A stretch of DNA of 64,000 nt from Zobellia nedashkovskayae (GTDB lineage: Bacteria; Bacteroidota; Bacteroidia; Flavobacteriales; Flavobacteriaceae), in contig NZ_JADDXR010000002.1 of assembly GCF_015330125.1 (NCBI RefSeq), positions 4,724,685-4,788,684 of the forward strand, given 5' to 3'. Positions 45,811 to 57,000 of the stretch are shown here, in pieces. Made by a program: the position numbers and the translations under genes. The number at the start of each line of letters is the position of its first letter. Positions within the stretch are counted from its first letter, which is position 1. Under the pieces are notes generated by a model. It did not search any database. It worked only from the letters and a program-made list of their open reading frames with translations, and was not told where the DNA came from.

Positions 45811-47151
45811 TTAAATCACAACGGTTTCACCAGGTTTTGGTATGTTATATGTACCATCTGCATTTGGCTGAACCGGAGCTGGAGAATCCCAAGTTAATTC
45901 ATCGGGCGCTAAATCAATATTAGACTGCATAGCCTCGTCCCATTTAATAACCTTACCAGAATAGGTAGCCATTCTACCTATGATAGCACTCATTGTACTT
46001 TTAGCCCCATTTTCCGCATCGGCAATAACACCGCCGTTTCTAATAGATTCAAAAAGTTTTATATGTTCAACTTGATACGGGTTTGGATCTTCTTTGCCTC
46101 TATGTTCAAATATGGAGTTTCCGTTATAATCCGTCAATGTGGCATTATCTCCTTTAGTGTAGACTGTACCTTTTGTACCTTGAAAAAACTCTGAGACCTT
46201 ACTCATAGTTTCCGGTTGATGACGACACTGACTTGCTATTACAGCTCCACTTGGATAGGTGTACTCTACAAAATGATGGTCAAAAATTTCACCATGGTCT
46301 TTTCCTTTTCGAACTTGCCTACCACCCATACCTTGTGCGGAAATAGGGTATTCTCCAACAAACCAGTTGGCTACATCAATATTATGAATATGTTGTTCTA
46401 AAATATGATCGCCACATAACCAGTTAAAATAATACCAATTACGCATTTGGTATTCAAGTTCGCTCTGTTGCGGTTGACGCTCACGAACCCAAACTCCACC
46501 ACTGTTCCAATATACTTGTCCAGAAACAATCTTACCAATAGAGTCCTTTTTAATTTGATCAATAGCTGCCAAATAACTATCTTGATAATGTCTCTGAAGA
46601 CCAACTACTACATTTAGTTTATCTTCTTTTGCTTTTTTTGCGGCCGCTAATACCTTACGAACACCGGGTACATCTGTTGCTACCGGCTTCTCCATAAACA
46701 CATGTTTACCATTGTTTACAGCATACTCAAAATGTTGGGGACGAAAACCAGGAGGTGTTGCCAAAATAACCACATCTGCCAAATCCATTGCCTTAGTAGC
46801 CGCATCAAAACCAACAAATTGGTTTTTCTCCTTTACTTTAATTTTTTTGGTTTCGCCCATTGCTTTAGAGATGTTCGCAAGACTACCTTTTAGGCGGTCT
46901 TCAAAAGCATCTGCCATAGCAACAAGCTCTACATTATCATCTGCAGTTAAAGCTTGTACCGCTGCACCCGTACCACGGCCACCACAGCCAACCAGTGCCA
47001 ACTTTAATTTTTTATTTCCTAATACATTCGCCATACCGCTCATATGCAGGTTAGGCAACAACATAGCTCCACCGGTAAATAATGCAGTGTTCCTTACAAA
47101 ATCTCTTCTTGATTTTTTGATCATACTGGTTCTGGTCTTGTCTTCTTTCAT
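45811..47151 (-). CDS. Gfo/Idh/MocA-family oxidoreductase with Tat signal
   Basis: 446 residues from the ATG at 47151; the frame is open 30 codons further but without relevant sequence, and an ATG at 47124 is a second option. A twin-arginine signal (KKSRRDFVRNTALFTGG) sends the folded, cofactor-loaded protein across the membrane. Rossmann motif LALVGCGGRGTGAA, then the family EKP motif in VFMEKPVATDVPG. Members of this exported group act on sugars and include GH109-like enzymes; the substrate is not clear. It is divergent from the MFS permease and the SusCD genes, suggesting one sugar pathway. Confidence 0.9.
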   Translation of the reverse strand: MKEDKTRTSMIKKSRRDFVRNTALFTGGAMLLPNLHMSGMANVLGNKKLKLALVGCGGRGTGAAVQALTADDNVELVAMADAFEDRLKGSLANISKAMGETKKIKVKEKNQFVGFDAATKAMDLADVVILATPPGFRPQHFEYAVNNGKHVFMEKPVATDVPGVRKVLAAAKKAKEDKLNVVVGLQRHYQDSYLAAIDQIKKDSIGKIVSGQVYWNSGGVWVRERQPQQSELEYQMRNWYYFNWLCGDHILEQHIHNIDVANWFVGEYPISAQGMGGRQVRKGKDHGEIFDHHFVEYTYPSGAVIASQCRHQPETMSKVSEFFQGTKGTVYTKGDNATLTDYNGNSIFEHRGKEDPNPYQVEHIKLFESIRNGGVIADAENGAKSTMSAIIGRMATYSGKVIKWDEAMQSNIDLAPDELTWDSPAPVQPNADGTYNIPKPGETVVI

Positions 47152-47634
47152 TTTCTCAATATTTCTGATATTAATTCTGGTACATATGCTATCAATAAGG
47201 TAAATGTGAATATAAAAATAATGCCGCAATTTATTTACCATAATATTGCGTTTTTCTAAGCTTATATTATCAAAAAATGGAATATTGTTAGTTTTCTAAC
47301 TCTCGTTTCTTAAACCTACCTAATATCTTTGCCTTCATTTGATGATAGCCAAATCAAATAGACTTTTACTTTTTTCAAAGTTAATTCCCTGGCTGTTGGC
47401 ACTTTGAAGATAGTACACTCTTCTTATATAAGTGTCCAAATAACACATTATTTGCCTAAAAATGAAATTTACTGCCCAATTTACAAGCCTGACGTACAAT
47501 AAACCCAGTTGTTAAAATCTCTTTTTTTTTATCAATTACATATTTTTGATTTATCTTTCGTTTCGATTTTCGCAATAAACATTTATTATAATTTACTTTT
47601 ACGAATTTCTGCTTAAACAACAAACCAATATTTT
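47152..47634. other. Divergent intergenic region, Gfo/Idh vs MFS permease
   Basis: About 480 bases. A TATCTTTG box at 47324-47331 could be a plus-strand -7 element but lacks a good -33 and would give a 300-base leader; closer to the permease the region has TTTATCTTTC and TTACTTTTAC. Short hairpins GTTAG-TTTT-CTAAC (about 47288-47301) occur. No gene, no riboswitch I can identify. Confidence 0.4.
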
Positions 47635-48879
47635 ATGGAAACAAAAACAACTGAAATGGCCTCAAACGCCAACAGACTTTTTTACGCAAGTTGCTTTGCG
47701 TTAATTACTACCGCTTTCTCTTTTAGTATCAGGGCGGGTATTCTACCTCAATTAGGAGAAGAACTTAGTTTAAGTGGTGAACAACTAGGTTTTATAAACT
47801 CAATGTGGTTTTTAGGATTTCCTTTATCTATGGTTGTAGGTGGATTAATTTACCATAAGGTGGGTGGAAAAGCAATTATGCAATTCGCTTTCTTTGCGCA
47901 TGCTACAGGTATTATTTTAACTATATATTCTGGTAGTTACATTGGTCTTCTTATCTCAACTCTTTTGATTGGCCTAGGTAACGGCTGTACAGAAGCTGCG
48001 TGTAATCCTATGATTGCAGATGCATATCAAGGAAACAGGATGAGTACAATGTTGAACCGTTTCCATATGTGGTTTCCCGGTGGTATTGCCATAGGTAGTC
48101 TTGTCTCAGGTTTTATGACCGATTTATCATTTAGCTGGGAGAGTCAAATTTGGTTAATTCTTATACCAACTCTTGTCTATGCCTATTTGTTCTTTGGACA
48201 ATCATGGCCTAAAGCTAAAGTAGAAGAAGCTGCCACCATTGGTGGAAATTTCAAGGCAATGCTTTCTCCTCTTTTCATATTTATGCTTGTTTGTATGGCA
48301 TTGACCGCTATTTCAGAATTTGGTCCAAACCAATGGGTAGGTCTTATCCTATCTAAAAGTGGAGCTAACCCCATGATCATTCTAGCGTTAACAGCTGGTT
48401 TAATGGCTGTAGCAAGATTCTTTGGTGGTAATATGGTAAAAAGATTTAACCAAACAGGCGTTCTTTTAGGTTCAGCCGTTCTTGCCACATTAGGTATCTA
48501 CTTGTTCAGTACACAAACAGGAGCCATGGCTTATGTTGCTGCTATCTTCTTTGCCTTAGGTGTCGCTTATTTCTGGCCTAATATGATTGGTTTTGTTGCA
48601 GATAAAATTCCAAAAAGTGGTGCTCTAGGGCTTTCTATTGTTGGTGCTGTGGGCATGTTCTCCAGCTCTATATTTCAACCTATTATTGGTGGTTGGATTG
48701 ATGCTGATAAAGCAAAAGCTGCCGCAGAAGGTTTTACTGGCGATGAATTAGATTTAGTATCTGGGCAAGCAACCTTATTAACCATGACCATATTTCCTGG
48801 TATTCTAATCGTACTCTTTACTCTGCTTTATTTTTGGATGAAAAAAAGAAAAGAAAACCCAGAAGTTGAAGTTGCATAA
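47635..48879 (+). CDS. MFS sugar permease (FucP-like)
   Basis: 414 residues with about 12 hydrophobic segments. The first helices (FYASCFALITTAFSFSIRAG) and LIGLGNGCTEAACNPMIADAY, with conserved acidic residue in the helix, and WFPGGIAIGSLVSGF are like the FHS/FucP group of proton-coupled sugar symporters. Inner membrane. Preceding the SusCD genes by 511 bases and divergent from an exported Gfo/Idh enzyme, it probably takes up the sugar that this set of genes releases. Has its own terminator. Confidence 0.88.
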   Translation: METKTTEMASNANRLFYASCFALITTAFSFSIRAGILPQLGEELSLSGEQLGFINSMWFLGFPLSMVVGGLIYHKVGGKAIMQFAFFAHATGIILTIYSGSYIGLLISTLLIGLGNGCTEAACNPMIADAYQGNRMSTMLNRFHMWFPGGIAIGSLVSGFMTDLSFSWESQIWLILIPTLVYAYLFFGQSWPKAKVEEAATIGGNFKAMLSPLFIFMLVCMALTAISEFGPNQWVGLILSKSGANPMIILALTAGLMAVARFFGGNMVKRFNQTGVLLGSAVLATLGIYLFSTQTGAMAYVAAIFFALGVAYFWPNMIGFVADKIPKSGALGLSIVGAVGMFSSSIFQPIIGGWIDADKAKAAAEGFTGDELDLVSGQATLLTMTIFPGILIVLFTLLYFWMKKRKENPEVEVA

Positions 48880-48903
48880 ACTGAAGCATTACATATTGAT
48901 AAT

Positions 48904-48932
48904 AAAAAGCCCGGTATATATCGGGCTTTTTT
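48904..48932 (+). terminator. Terminator after the MFS permease
   Basis: AAAAAGCCCG pairs with CGGGCTTTTT around GTATATAT, followed by more T residues, 25 bases past the stop. Confidence 0.88.
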
Positions 48933-49237
48933 TATGCCCCTAATTCATTAACTATCCCTCCTTAAAGATCTGCTATCTCTTTCCTCCTGCTTGTTCTAAT
49001 ACTTAGTTATGAAATACCAAGCGTTCTAAGTTTAAACTAAAACGTTCTTATTACAGCATAAATCCCATCACTCTACTCTTGTAATCTTAGAATAACCAAA
49101 AAGAAATCAACAATTGTATTACTCAAAGCAAATAATTGGAGTGACATATGGTTTTCTACCTCATATTAACCCCATACAACACATATGTTATATTGATAAA
49201 TTTCACAGTTTAAAAATATCAAATTCATTGTTTTACC

Positions 49238-49251
49238 CTCAATATATTGAG
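49238..49251. promoter_or_regulatory. Perfect palindrome ahead of susC
   Basis: CTCAATATATTGAG is self-complementary over 14 bases and lies 140 bases before the susC start. It is a reasonable operator candidate; short AT-rich palindromes do also arise by chance. Confidence 0.35.
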
Positions 49252-49390
49252 ACTTACGGGGTAATGCAACATAATTTTCAGTATATGCATCAAATCTTCT
49301 ATTGCTCATGCAGCCCTTCATATACATTTGCTAGAGTCGGGTCTTCACTAGGCCAGTAATCTAATAATTAACCAACTAAACTCAAAGATT

Positions 49391-52300
49391 ATGATTAAAC
49401 TTAAACATGCGGTCATTGCATGTCTTGTAATGATCGGGCAGTTTGCCTATTCACAGACTTCCACAATAAGTGGTGTAGTTTCTGATGATAGCGGCACTCC
49501 CTTGCCAGGTGCTACAATAATAGTAGCAGGTACAACTAATGGTACAACTACAGATTTTGATGGTAATTACGCCCTTTCTAACGTGAATTCTACCGATAAG
49601 TTAGTGATCTCTTATATAGGGATGACCACTCAAACTATCGTGGTAGGAAGTCAAACTTCTATAAATGTTAGTCTACAAGAAGACGCAGAAGCTTTAGATG
49701 AAGTGGTTGTAGTTGGTTACGGTACGCAGTCGCGTGCAGAAGTAACTGGTGCAATAGCCACAGTAGGCTCCAAAGAATTAGCTGCATTACCTGTGGCTAG
49801 TGCAGATCAGGCCTTACAAGGTAGAGCTGCTGGTGTAACAGTTTTGAACACTGGTTCTCCAGGTAGTGCACCAGTAGTCCGTATTCGTGGCCTAGGTACT
49901 ATGAACAACAATGACCCATTATATGTTATTGATGGTATCATTGCTGGTGGTTTAGGAGATTTAAATCCTAATGATATCGAATCCATAAACATACTAAAAG
50001 ATGCTTCTACAACTGCCATTTATGGTTCTTTAGGGTCTAATGGTGTTGTAATGGTTACTACAAAAAAAGGAAATAGATCAGGTAAGACAATTATTAATCT
50101 TGATGCCTATACAGGTGTTAATTATTCAAACCAACGGTATGATTTATTAGATACGCAGCAATATTTACAGTATGCTCAAGATGCATTTGGTGTTACACCA
50201 ACTTCTCCTCTTTCACAATCCAACAGTAATACTACAGATTTTCAAGATGCTCTCTTTAGAACAGGTATTATGCAAAAAGTGGATTTTGCTCTATCGGGTG
50301 GTGGCGAAAACAATAATTTTAGATTTTCTGCCGGGTATATGGACCAAGAAGGTGCTATAATAGAAACCGGATTTGAAAGATTTTCATTTAGAGCTAACAG
50401 CAACTTTACTGTAGGTAAATTCAATTTTGGTGAAACTATGGCAGTTTCGTTCCAAACGCAAAATCCAGAAAGAAACCTGGGCGACCGTTCTTTATTAGAG
50501 CATGCTATTAAAGCCGCTCCATATTTACCAATATATAATCCTAACAACTTACAAGGATTTCAAGGGCCAAACAGTGCCTTAGATGGTCAAGATGCCGAAA
50601 ATCCAATTAGAGTTCAAACCCTTGGCGAACAAGTCAATAAATCTTCATCAATTATTGGAAGTGTTTTTGGTGAATTTGAAATCATTGATGGGCTGAAGTT
50701 TAAAAGCCAGGTTGGTCTAGATTATAGAAATTCTAATACCGATATTTTTGTACCCTCGTATAACGATGATAGTGAAGGAGCTACGCACAGTTCAACCTTT
50801 GCTACAATTACAAAAAATTCTAGCATAAGGAAGTCTATAACAATTACTAACAGTCTAAATTATTCATTCACCTTAAGTGATAAGCATAATTTTGATTTAT
50901 TGGTTCTTGCAGAAAAACAAGAAACTAAAAACGACCTTTTAAATAGTAATAGTGAAAACCCCATTACAGACGATTTAAATCAAGTATCAAATGAAAAATC
51001 GTTTTTACAGTCTCAGACTTTTGAATACAACCGTATTGGCTATTTGGGCAGACTAAATTATAACTTTGATCAAAAGTATATTTTTGCTGCTTCTATTCGT
51101 AGAGATGCTTCTTCACGCTTTGGAGAAAACAATCGATGGGGTACTTTCCCTTCTGTTGCATTAGGATGGAATATTGCGAAAGAAAGCTTTCTAACAGATA
51201 CCGCATTTAACACGCTAAAACTAAGAGGTAGCTGGGGTATTACAGGAAATGATAGAATTGGTGATTACCAATACAGTTCTACGTTGCTTTCCGAGTTCTT
51301 CTATCCATTTGGAGACGTTCTCGCTACCGGTACTACACCTGGAGGCCTTGCCAACGCAGATTTAAAATGGGAAGAAACCACCATGAAAAATATTGGATTG
51401 GACTTTGGGCTTTTTGATGGGAAATTGACGGGTGCCGTTGAATATTTCAATAATACAAGTGATGACCTATTAATGAGTCGCCCATTGGCCGGCTCACTAG
51501 GTATTAACTCAGGTTCTGTAACAGAAAATGTAGGTTCTGTTGAAACCAGCGGTGTTGAATTTAGTCTTGGTTATAATGATTATGATGGAGATTTCACATG
51601 GTCGGCCAACCTTAACCTTGGTACCTCAAGCAATGAAGTGAAATCTTTAGGGTCAAACGAATCACTTTCTGGTGGTACGTTTGAATCACAGAATATTTCT
51701 AGAATTGAAGTAGGCGAGCCTTTGTTCTTTTTCTTCGGATATGAAACAGATGGTATATACCAAACACGAGCCGAAGTAGATGCTAATCTAACTCAAACAG
51801 CTGTTGACGGGGTATTTCCTGTAAACCCTGGAGATATAAGATTTGTGGACCAAAATGGAGATGGCCAAATTAACGCAGATGATCGAGTAAAAATCGGAAA
51901 TCCATATCCAGACTTCACATACGGTCTAAATTTAAACGCAAACTACAAGCAGTTAGATCTTAATCTATTTATATCTGGTGTATCTGGTGTTGATGTTTAC
52001 AATACTAACATTTATGACTTAGAAGGCATGCCTAGATTATTTAACGCAGGAACGAATGTGTTGAATAGATGGACAGGTCCAGGAACTTCCAACAGCGTAC
52101 CTGCAGCAGGAGGAAATGATCAGAATTTTAACTCTATTTCAGATCGTTTTGTAGAAGATGGTTCATATGCTAGACTTAAGAATATAACATTGGGATATAC
52201 ATTGGATAATCCAGCTTTAGAGGAATATTTCTCCAAATGTAGAATATATATCAGTGGTCAGAACTTGATTACTATTAGTGACTATTCTGGTTTAGATCCA

Positions 52301-52417
52301 GAAATAGGAAACCCTTTGACAAACAATGGTGGAAACAGCCAATACGAATTAGGAATCGATAGAGGAAACTATCCACAGCCTAAATCAGTATTACTTGGAG
52401 TACAACTATCATTTTAA
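49391..52417 (+). CDS. SusC/RagA TonB-linked outer-membrane transporter
   Basis: 1008 residues. Signal peptide (1-21, ending FAYSQ), carboxypeptidase-like domain (23-95; GVVSDDSGTPLPGATIIVAG, TDFDGNYALSN), TonB-box-like LDEVVVVGYGTQ, plug domain ending SLGSNGVVMVTTKKGN, then a beta barrel to the terminal strand KSVLLGVQLSF. The shape is classical SusC, unlike the other pair in the window. 11 bases precede the susD gene. The neighbours (Gfo/Idh, permease, UnbV lipoprotein) point to sugar or glycoside uptake; ligand unknown. Confidence 0.95.
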   Translation: MIKLKHAVIACLVMIGQFAYSQTSTISGVVSDDSGTPLPGATIIVAGTTNGTTTDFDGNYALSNVNSTDKLVISYIGMTTQTIVVGSQTSINVSLQEDAEALDEVVVVGYGTQSRAEVTGAIATVGSKELAALPVASADQALQGRAAGVTVLNTGSPGSAPVVRIRGLGTMNNNDPLYVIDGIIAGGLGDLNPNDIESINILKDASTTAIYGSLGSNGVVMVTTKKGNRSGKTIINLDAYTGVNYSNQRYDLLDTQQYLQYAQDAFGVTPTSPLSQSNSNTTDFQDALFRTGIMQKVDFALSGGGENNNFRFSAGYMDQEGAIIETGFERFSFRANSNFTVGKFNFGETMAVSFQTQNPERNLGDRSLLEHAIKAAPYLPIYNPNNLQGFQGPNSALDGQDAENPIRVQTLGEQVNKSSSIIGSVFGEFEIIDGLKFKSQVGLDYRNSNTDIFVPSYNDDSEGATHSSTFATITKNSSIRKSITITNSLNYSFTLSDKHNFDLLVLAEKQETKNDLLNSNSENPITDDLNQVSNEKSFLQSQTFEYNRIGYLGRLNYNFDQKYIFAASIRRDASSRFGENNRWGTFPSVALGWNIAKESFLTDTAFNTLKLRGSWGITGNDRIGDYQYSSTLLSEFFYPFGDVLATGTTPGGLANADLKWEETTMKNIGLDFGLFDGKLTGAVEYFNNTSDDLLMSRPLAGSLGINSGSVTENVGSVETSGVEFSLGYNDYDGDFTWSANLNLGTSSNEVKSLGSNESLSGGTFESQNISRIEVGEPLFFFFGYETDGIYQTRAEVDANLTQTAVDGVFPVNPGDIRFVDQNGDGQINADDRVKIGNPYPDFTYGLNLNANYKQLDLNLFISGVSGVDVYNTNIYDLEGMPRLFNAGTNVLNRWTGPGTSNSVPAAGGNDQNFNSISDRFVEDGSYARLKNITLGYTLDNPALEEYFSKCRIYISGQNLITISDYSGLDPEIGNPLTNNGGNSQYELGIDRGNYPQPKSVLLGVQLSF

Positions 52418-52428
52418 AAAAAAAGATT

Positions 52429-53916
52429 ATGAAAAAAACAAAAATACTAGTAACGGTCTTAGCAACGATCGGCCTTGCGCTCTCGTGTAATGAAGACTCA
52501 TTAGAATTAACGAATCCAAACGAGCTTTCGCCAGACACTTTCTTTGCGAACCAAACTCAGGTTCAGTCTGCCGTAAATGCCGTATACTCCAACCTACAAA
52601 CCAGAGGTCTATATAGCCGTCATATGTTTTTTATGATGGATAATATGGCCCACGAAAATGGGGGGAACAACCAGTTAGAAGCAGATAAACGTCAATATTT
52701 AGATTTCTCGTTCGACTCCAGCCATGGTGCTATAGGAGCCTATTGGGAAAGTTGCTACAGAGGCATTAATAAAGCAAATTTCGTTATAGAAAATGAGACC
52801 AAAATTAATGAAATTTTACCTTCTCAGATGAGCGACGACTTAAAGAAAAAGGCAATTGGTGAGGCTAAATTCTTGCGTGCTTTATTTCATTTCTTTATCG
52901 TAACCAGATATGGTGATGCCCCTCTTGTTACCACCTTACCACCTGATGATGGCACTGGTCCTGGTAAAAGTCCTAGCTCTGAAATATATGCGCAAATCAT
53001 TAAAGACTTACAAGAGGCTATACCTACTTTAAAATCAAAAGGCGATGAAGAGAACGGACGTGCCACTAAAGGAGCTGCACAAGCTTTGTTGGGTAAGGTT
53101 CATTTATTCTTGGAGCAATATGATGATGCTTTAACCCAATTCTCCGCTTTAAACGGTTATAGCTTAGAAGACAATTACTTTGACAATTTCATGGAAGAAA
53201 CTGAACATGGTGATGAGTCTATCTTTGAAATTGAATACAATGATGATTTTGGTACCAGTGCACAATGGAATTCTGATCGTAGCGGTCAAGGTCCTAACGA
53301 GGCTACCTTTAGAGGTCAAGAATATGGTTTTAATGATTGGTTCAATGTTTTTCCTTCAGATGACTTATTAGAAGAGTATGAAATTGGAGACATTCGTTTT
53401 GAGCAATCTTTCTATGTAAACGGTGATACTTTTGGGCCTGATGGCTCATTAACTGTAGATGCTTTTCCTAGTAACGGCGGTGGTAATGCAGGATGGGCTA
53501 AGTACAACAACTACTACAAAGATGCGAACGAAGATCAAACTTCAGGTATCAACTTTAAGTATTTGAGATATGCAGATGTATTGTTAATGATGGCGGAGTG
53601 CGAGAGCATGAGACCAGGTGGCGACCAAGATGTTGCTGTAGGCTATATTAACGAAGTCCGCGAAAGGGCTACGTTAGCTCCATTGGCTACAGGCTTATCA
53701 CAAGCTGAAGTATTTGAAGCTTTAGTGCACGAACGTAAAGTGGAATTGGCAGGAGAGCAAACCAGATTTAATGATATTATCCGATGGGGAATTGCTAGTA
53801 CAGAATTAGCCAACACCCAATTTCAAGCTGGTAAACATGAGCTTTTACCAATACCTCAACCTGAAATAGATGCAAACATAAACATCTCTGCAGCTGACCA
53901 GAATGCAGGGTATTAA
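52429..53916 (+). CDS. SusD/RagB-family outer-membrane lipoprotein
   Basis: 495 residues, lipobox GLALSC (Cys20). Classical SusD with the N-terminal SusD-like_3 part (SLELTNPNELSPDTFF, AVNAVYSNLQTRGLY) and the RagB/SusD domain ending in LVHERKVELAGEQTRFNDII and the closing KHELLPIPQPEIDAN. Conserved YWESCYRGINKANFVIEN and AKFLRALFHFFIVTRYGDAPL carry the TPR-like core. Surface glycan- or ligand-binding partner of the SusC upstream. A terminator follows before the UnbV gene. Confidence 0.95.
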   Translation: MKKTKILVTVLATIGLALSCNEDSLELTNPNELSPDTFFANQTQVQSAVNAVYSNLQTRGLYSRHMFFMMDNMAHENGGNNQLEADKRQYLDFSFDSSHGAIGAYWESCYRGINKANFVIENETKINEILPSQMSDDLKKKAIGEAKFLRALFHFFIVTRYGDAPLVTTLPPDDGTGPGKSPSSEIYAQIIKDLQEAIPTLKSKGDEENGRATKGAAQALLGKVHLFLEQYDDALTQFSALNGYSLEDNYFDNFMEETEHGDESIFEIEYNDDFGTSAQWNSDRSGQGPNEATFRGQEYGFNDWFNVFPSDDLLEEYEIGDIRFEQSFYVNGDTFGPDGSLTVDAFPSNGGGNAGWAKYNNYYKDANEDQTSGINFKYLRYADVLLMMAECESMRPGGDQDVAVGYINEVRERATLAPLATGLSQAEVFEALVHERKVELAGEQTRFNDIIRWGIASTELANTQFQAGKHELLPIPQPEIDANINISAADQNAGY

Positions 53917-53954
53917 AACGCTTAATTTTAGTTAGTTTTGAGTTAGTAATTTTA

Positions 53955-53987
53955 AAACAGTGTGTTTTGGTCGACACACTGTTTTTT
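53955..53987 (+). terminator. Terminator after susD
   Basis: ACAGTGTGT pairs with ACACACTGT around an 8-nt loop, followed by TTTTTT. It separates the susCD transcript from the FG-GAP gene, at least partly. Confidence 0.8.
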
Positions 53988-54040
53988 GTTTCTATTCTAT
54001 TTTAAAAAAAACTATATCTTAAAATTTTGAACACGAACAA

Positions 54041-57000
54041 ATGGATATAAATATTTACAGTAAAACCTTAGTATACTCGTTTTTAATTTTTCTCTTGGTT
54101 AGTTGTACCCAAGAACAAACCAAAACGGATAGTAAGATATTTACTGGCTTAAAATCTGACCAAACGGGCGTTAATTTCAACAATACCCTTACCGAAAATG
54201 ATTCCTTAAATTATTTCACCTATTCCTATCTCTATATGGGCGGTGGTGTGGCTAGTGGCGACATCAATAATGACGGCTTAATAGATCTTTTTTTTACCGG
54301 TAACCAAGTTTCCAATAAACTCTATCTAAATAAAGGCAACCTGCAGTTTGAAGATATTACAGAAAATGCAGGTATTTCTGGAGATGACCGCTGGTATACT
54401 GGTGTAACCATGGCCGATGTAAATGCAGATGGTCTTTTAGATATTTATTGCTCTGTAGGTGGCAAATTTGGCATAAAAGACAATGAACTATATATAAATA
54501 ATGGAGATGAAACCTTTTCCGAAAAGGCTGCAGAATATGGCCTAAATGACATTGGAAATAGTGTGCAAGCTACTTTTTTTGATTATGATAAAGATGGTGA
54601 CCTAGACTTATTTGTAGCCAACTACCCTCCTACTCAATTTGATTCTCCCACTTTTGCCTATGTTTTTAAAATGGCAAATGTCAAAGACCATGAGTCTGGG
54701 CATTTGTACCAAAATAACGGAAATACGTTTACAGATGTTACCGAAGCTTCTGGCTTAAAGGCTTACGGACTTTCACTAAGTGCCACGGCAGGCGATCTTA
54801 ATAATGACTCTTGGCCCGACCTTTATGTTTCCAATGATTTTAATTCTCCTGATTTTATGTACACCAATAACCAAGATGGCACATTTAAAGAGGTTGTAAA
54901 ACAAGCCACATCGCAAACCGCATTTTATGGTATGGGTGCAGATATAGCCGATTTTAATGATGATGGCAACCTAGATATTTTTCAGGTAGATATGGATGCC
55001 AAATCAAACCGACGAAAGAAAGCCAATATGGCCAGCATGAATCCTGAACTTTTTTGGGATGTAGTCAATGCCGGGTTCCATTACCAATACATGCATAACT
55101 GTATGCAGGTTAACTCGGGAGTTTTTGAAGATGGTATTCCACATTTTTCTAATGTTTCCAGAATAACCGGCACTTCTTCAACTGATTGGAGCTGGGGTCC
55201 TCTTTTTGCAGATTTTGATAATGATGGTTACAAAGACCTTTTTGTTTCGAACGGTACGCGTCGTGAAATCAACAATAATGATTATTTCAATAAGCTGAAA
55301 TCTATCAAAATAAAAAGCGATACGCTATTAGAGTTAAGTCAAAAAATACCATCGGAGAAAATTGATAATTTCATTTTCAAAAATATGGGAAATCTAGAAT
55401 TTAAAAGAGCCAACAAAGATTGGGGCATTGAATTCAAAGGTTTTTCCAATGGCGTAGCTTATGCCGATCTTGATAATGATGGTGATCTAGAACTTATTAC
55501 CAATAATATAGATGATGAAGCTTCAATCTTTAAAAACAATGCTTCAGAAACCAATAATTATATTCAGATAAAATTCAAAGGTAATCAGAGTAACCAGTTT
55601 GGTCTTGGGTCTCGCGTTTATGTTACCGTTGACGGGAAAACCCAAATGCAAGAATTGACGCTTTCGAGAGGGTTTCAATCTTCCGTTGCTCCTATGCTTC
55701 ATTTTGGATTGGGAGATGCATCAAAAGTAGACGAGCTAAAAGTAGTATGGCCTAATGGTAAAATCCAAAAATTAAATACCGTTGAGGCTAATCAAGCATT
55801 GACTCTAGATTTTAACAATGCTATTGTAAACACCGATGAAAACATCAATAAATCCAAAATATTCGCCACAGATAAAACTTCAAAATTTCCTGCTTACAAA
55901 CATACCGAAAACGAGTACGATGATTTTGAGGACCAAGTCTTACTTCCACATAAAATGTCATCTTTTGGTCCAACTTTAGCGGTTGGAGACCTTAATAACG
56001 ATAGTTTAGAAGATTATTTTATTGGAGGTTCTTCCGGTAATATAGGTAGTCTATTTATGCAAACTTCAACCGGGTTTCAAAAACACCCTTCTACCTTTTT
56101 AGAGGACGATATTAAAAGTGAAGATTCCGGTTCTTTAATTTTTGATGCCGATGGTGATGGAGATAATGACCTGTACGTAGTAAGCGGTGGGTATGAATTT
56201 TCAAATAATTCCGAAGCTCTCCAAGACCGATTATACCTAAATGATGGTCAAGGAAATTTTACTAAAGCAAACGCTACTGCTTTACCTGATTTAAAAATAA
56301 GCGGCTCCAAGGTCTATCAATCCGATTTTAATGGTGATGGTAAACCTGACCTTTTGGTATTAGGTAGACAGATTCCAAAAAATTATCCCAGCCCTGCTAC
56401 GAGCTACATTTTAAAAAATACGAGTAGTAACGGAAAGGTTAGTTTTGAAATCTTTGAAGAAATACAACCCAAAGAATTTCAAAATCTTGGGATGGCTACC
56501 AGTGCCGTAATTACAGATTATGACAATGATGGCAGACAGGATGTTATGATTGTTGGAGAATGGATGCCCATACGTATGTTCCATAATACCAAAACAGGGT
56601 TTGAAGAAGTTTCTGAATCTTTGGGGTTAACAAAAGATACCACTGGTTGGTGGTGGAGCGTACAACAGGGGGATTTTGACAATGATGGCGATATGGATTA
56701 TATTGTTGGTAACAACGGTCAAAACTACAAATACAAAGCTACCGAAGAAGAAACTTTTGATATTTTCGTAAGTGATTTTGACAAAGATAACAACCAAGAC
56801 ATTGTACTAAGTTATTACAATGACGGCAAGCAATATCCGGTTCGTGGCCGGGGCTGTTCATCGCAGCAGATTCCTGCCATAAAACAAAAGTTTCAGGATT
56901 ACGAGAGTTTTGCAGAAGCTACTTTAGAGGATGTATACACCGAAAAATCTCTGGAGTCCGCACTTCACTATCAAGTGAAATCTTTTGCCAGTATCTATTT

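Larger units (their letters stand above)
48880..49390. other. Intergenic region ahead of the second susC
   Basis: 511 bases. It starts with the permease terminator and is AT-rich after that, with a perfect palindrome at 49238-49251 about 140 bases before susC. An 81-codon frame here starts with TTG and does not look like a protein. The long leader probably carries the susC promoter, which I could not place with confidence. Confidence 0.5.

Noticed and set aside
46712..47203. 163-codon frame antisense to the Gfo/Idh gene
   Set aside because: Shadow of the true gene; no independent evidence.
49114..49359. 81-codon frame ahead of susC
   Set aside because: Begins with TTG, has random-looking composition and no ribosome-binding or family signal; more likely leader DNA.
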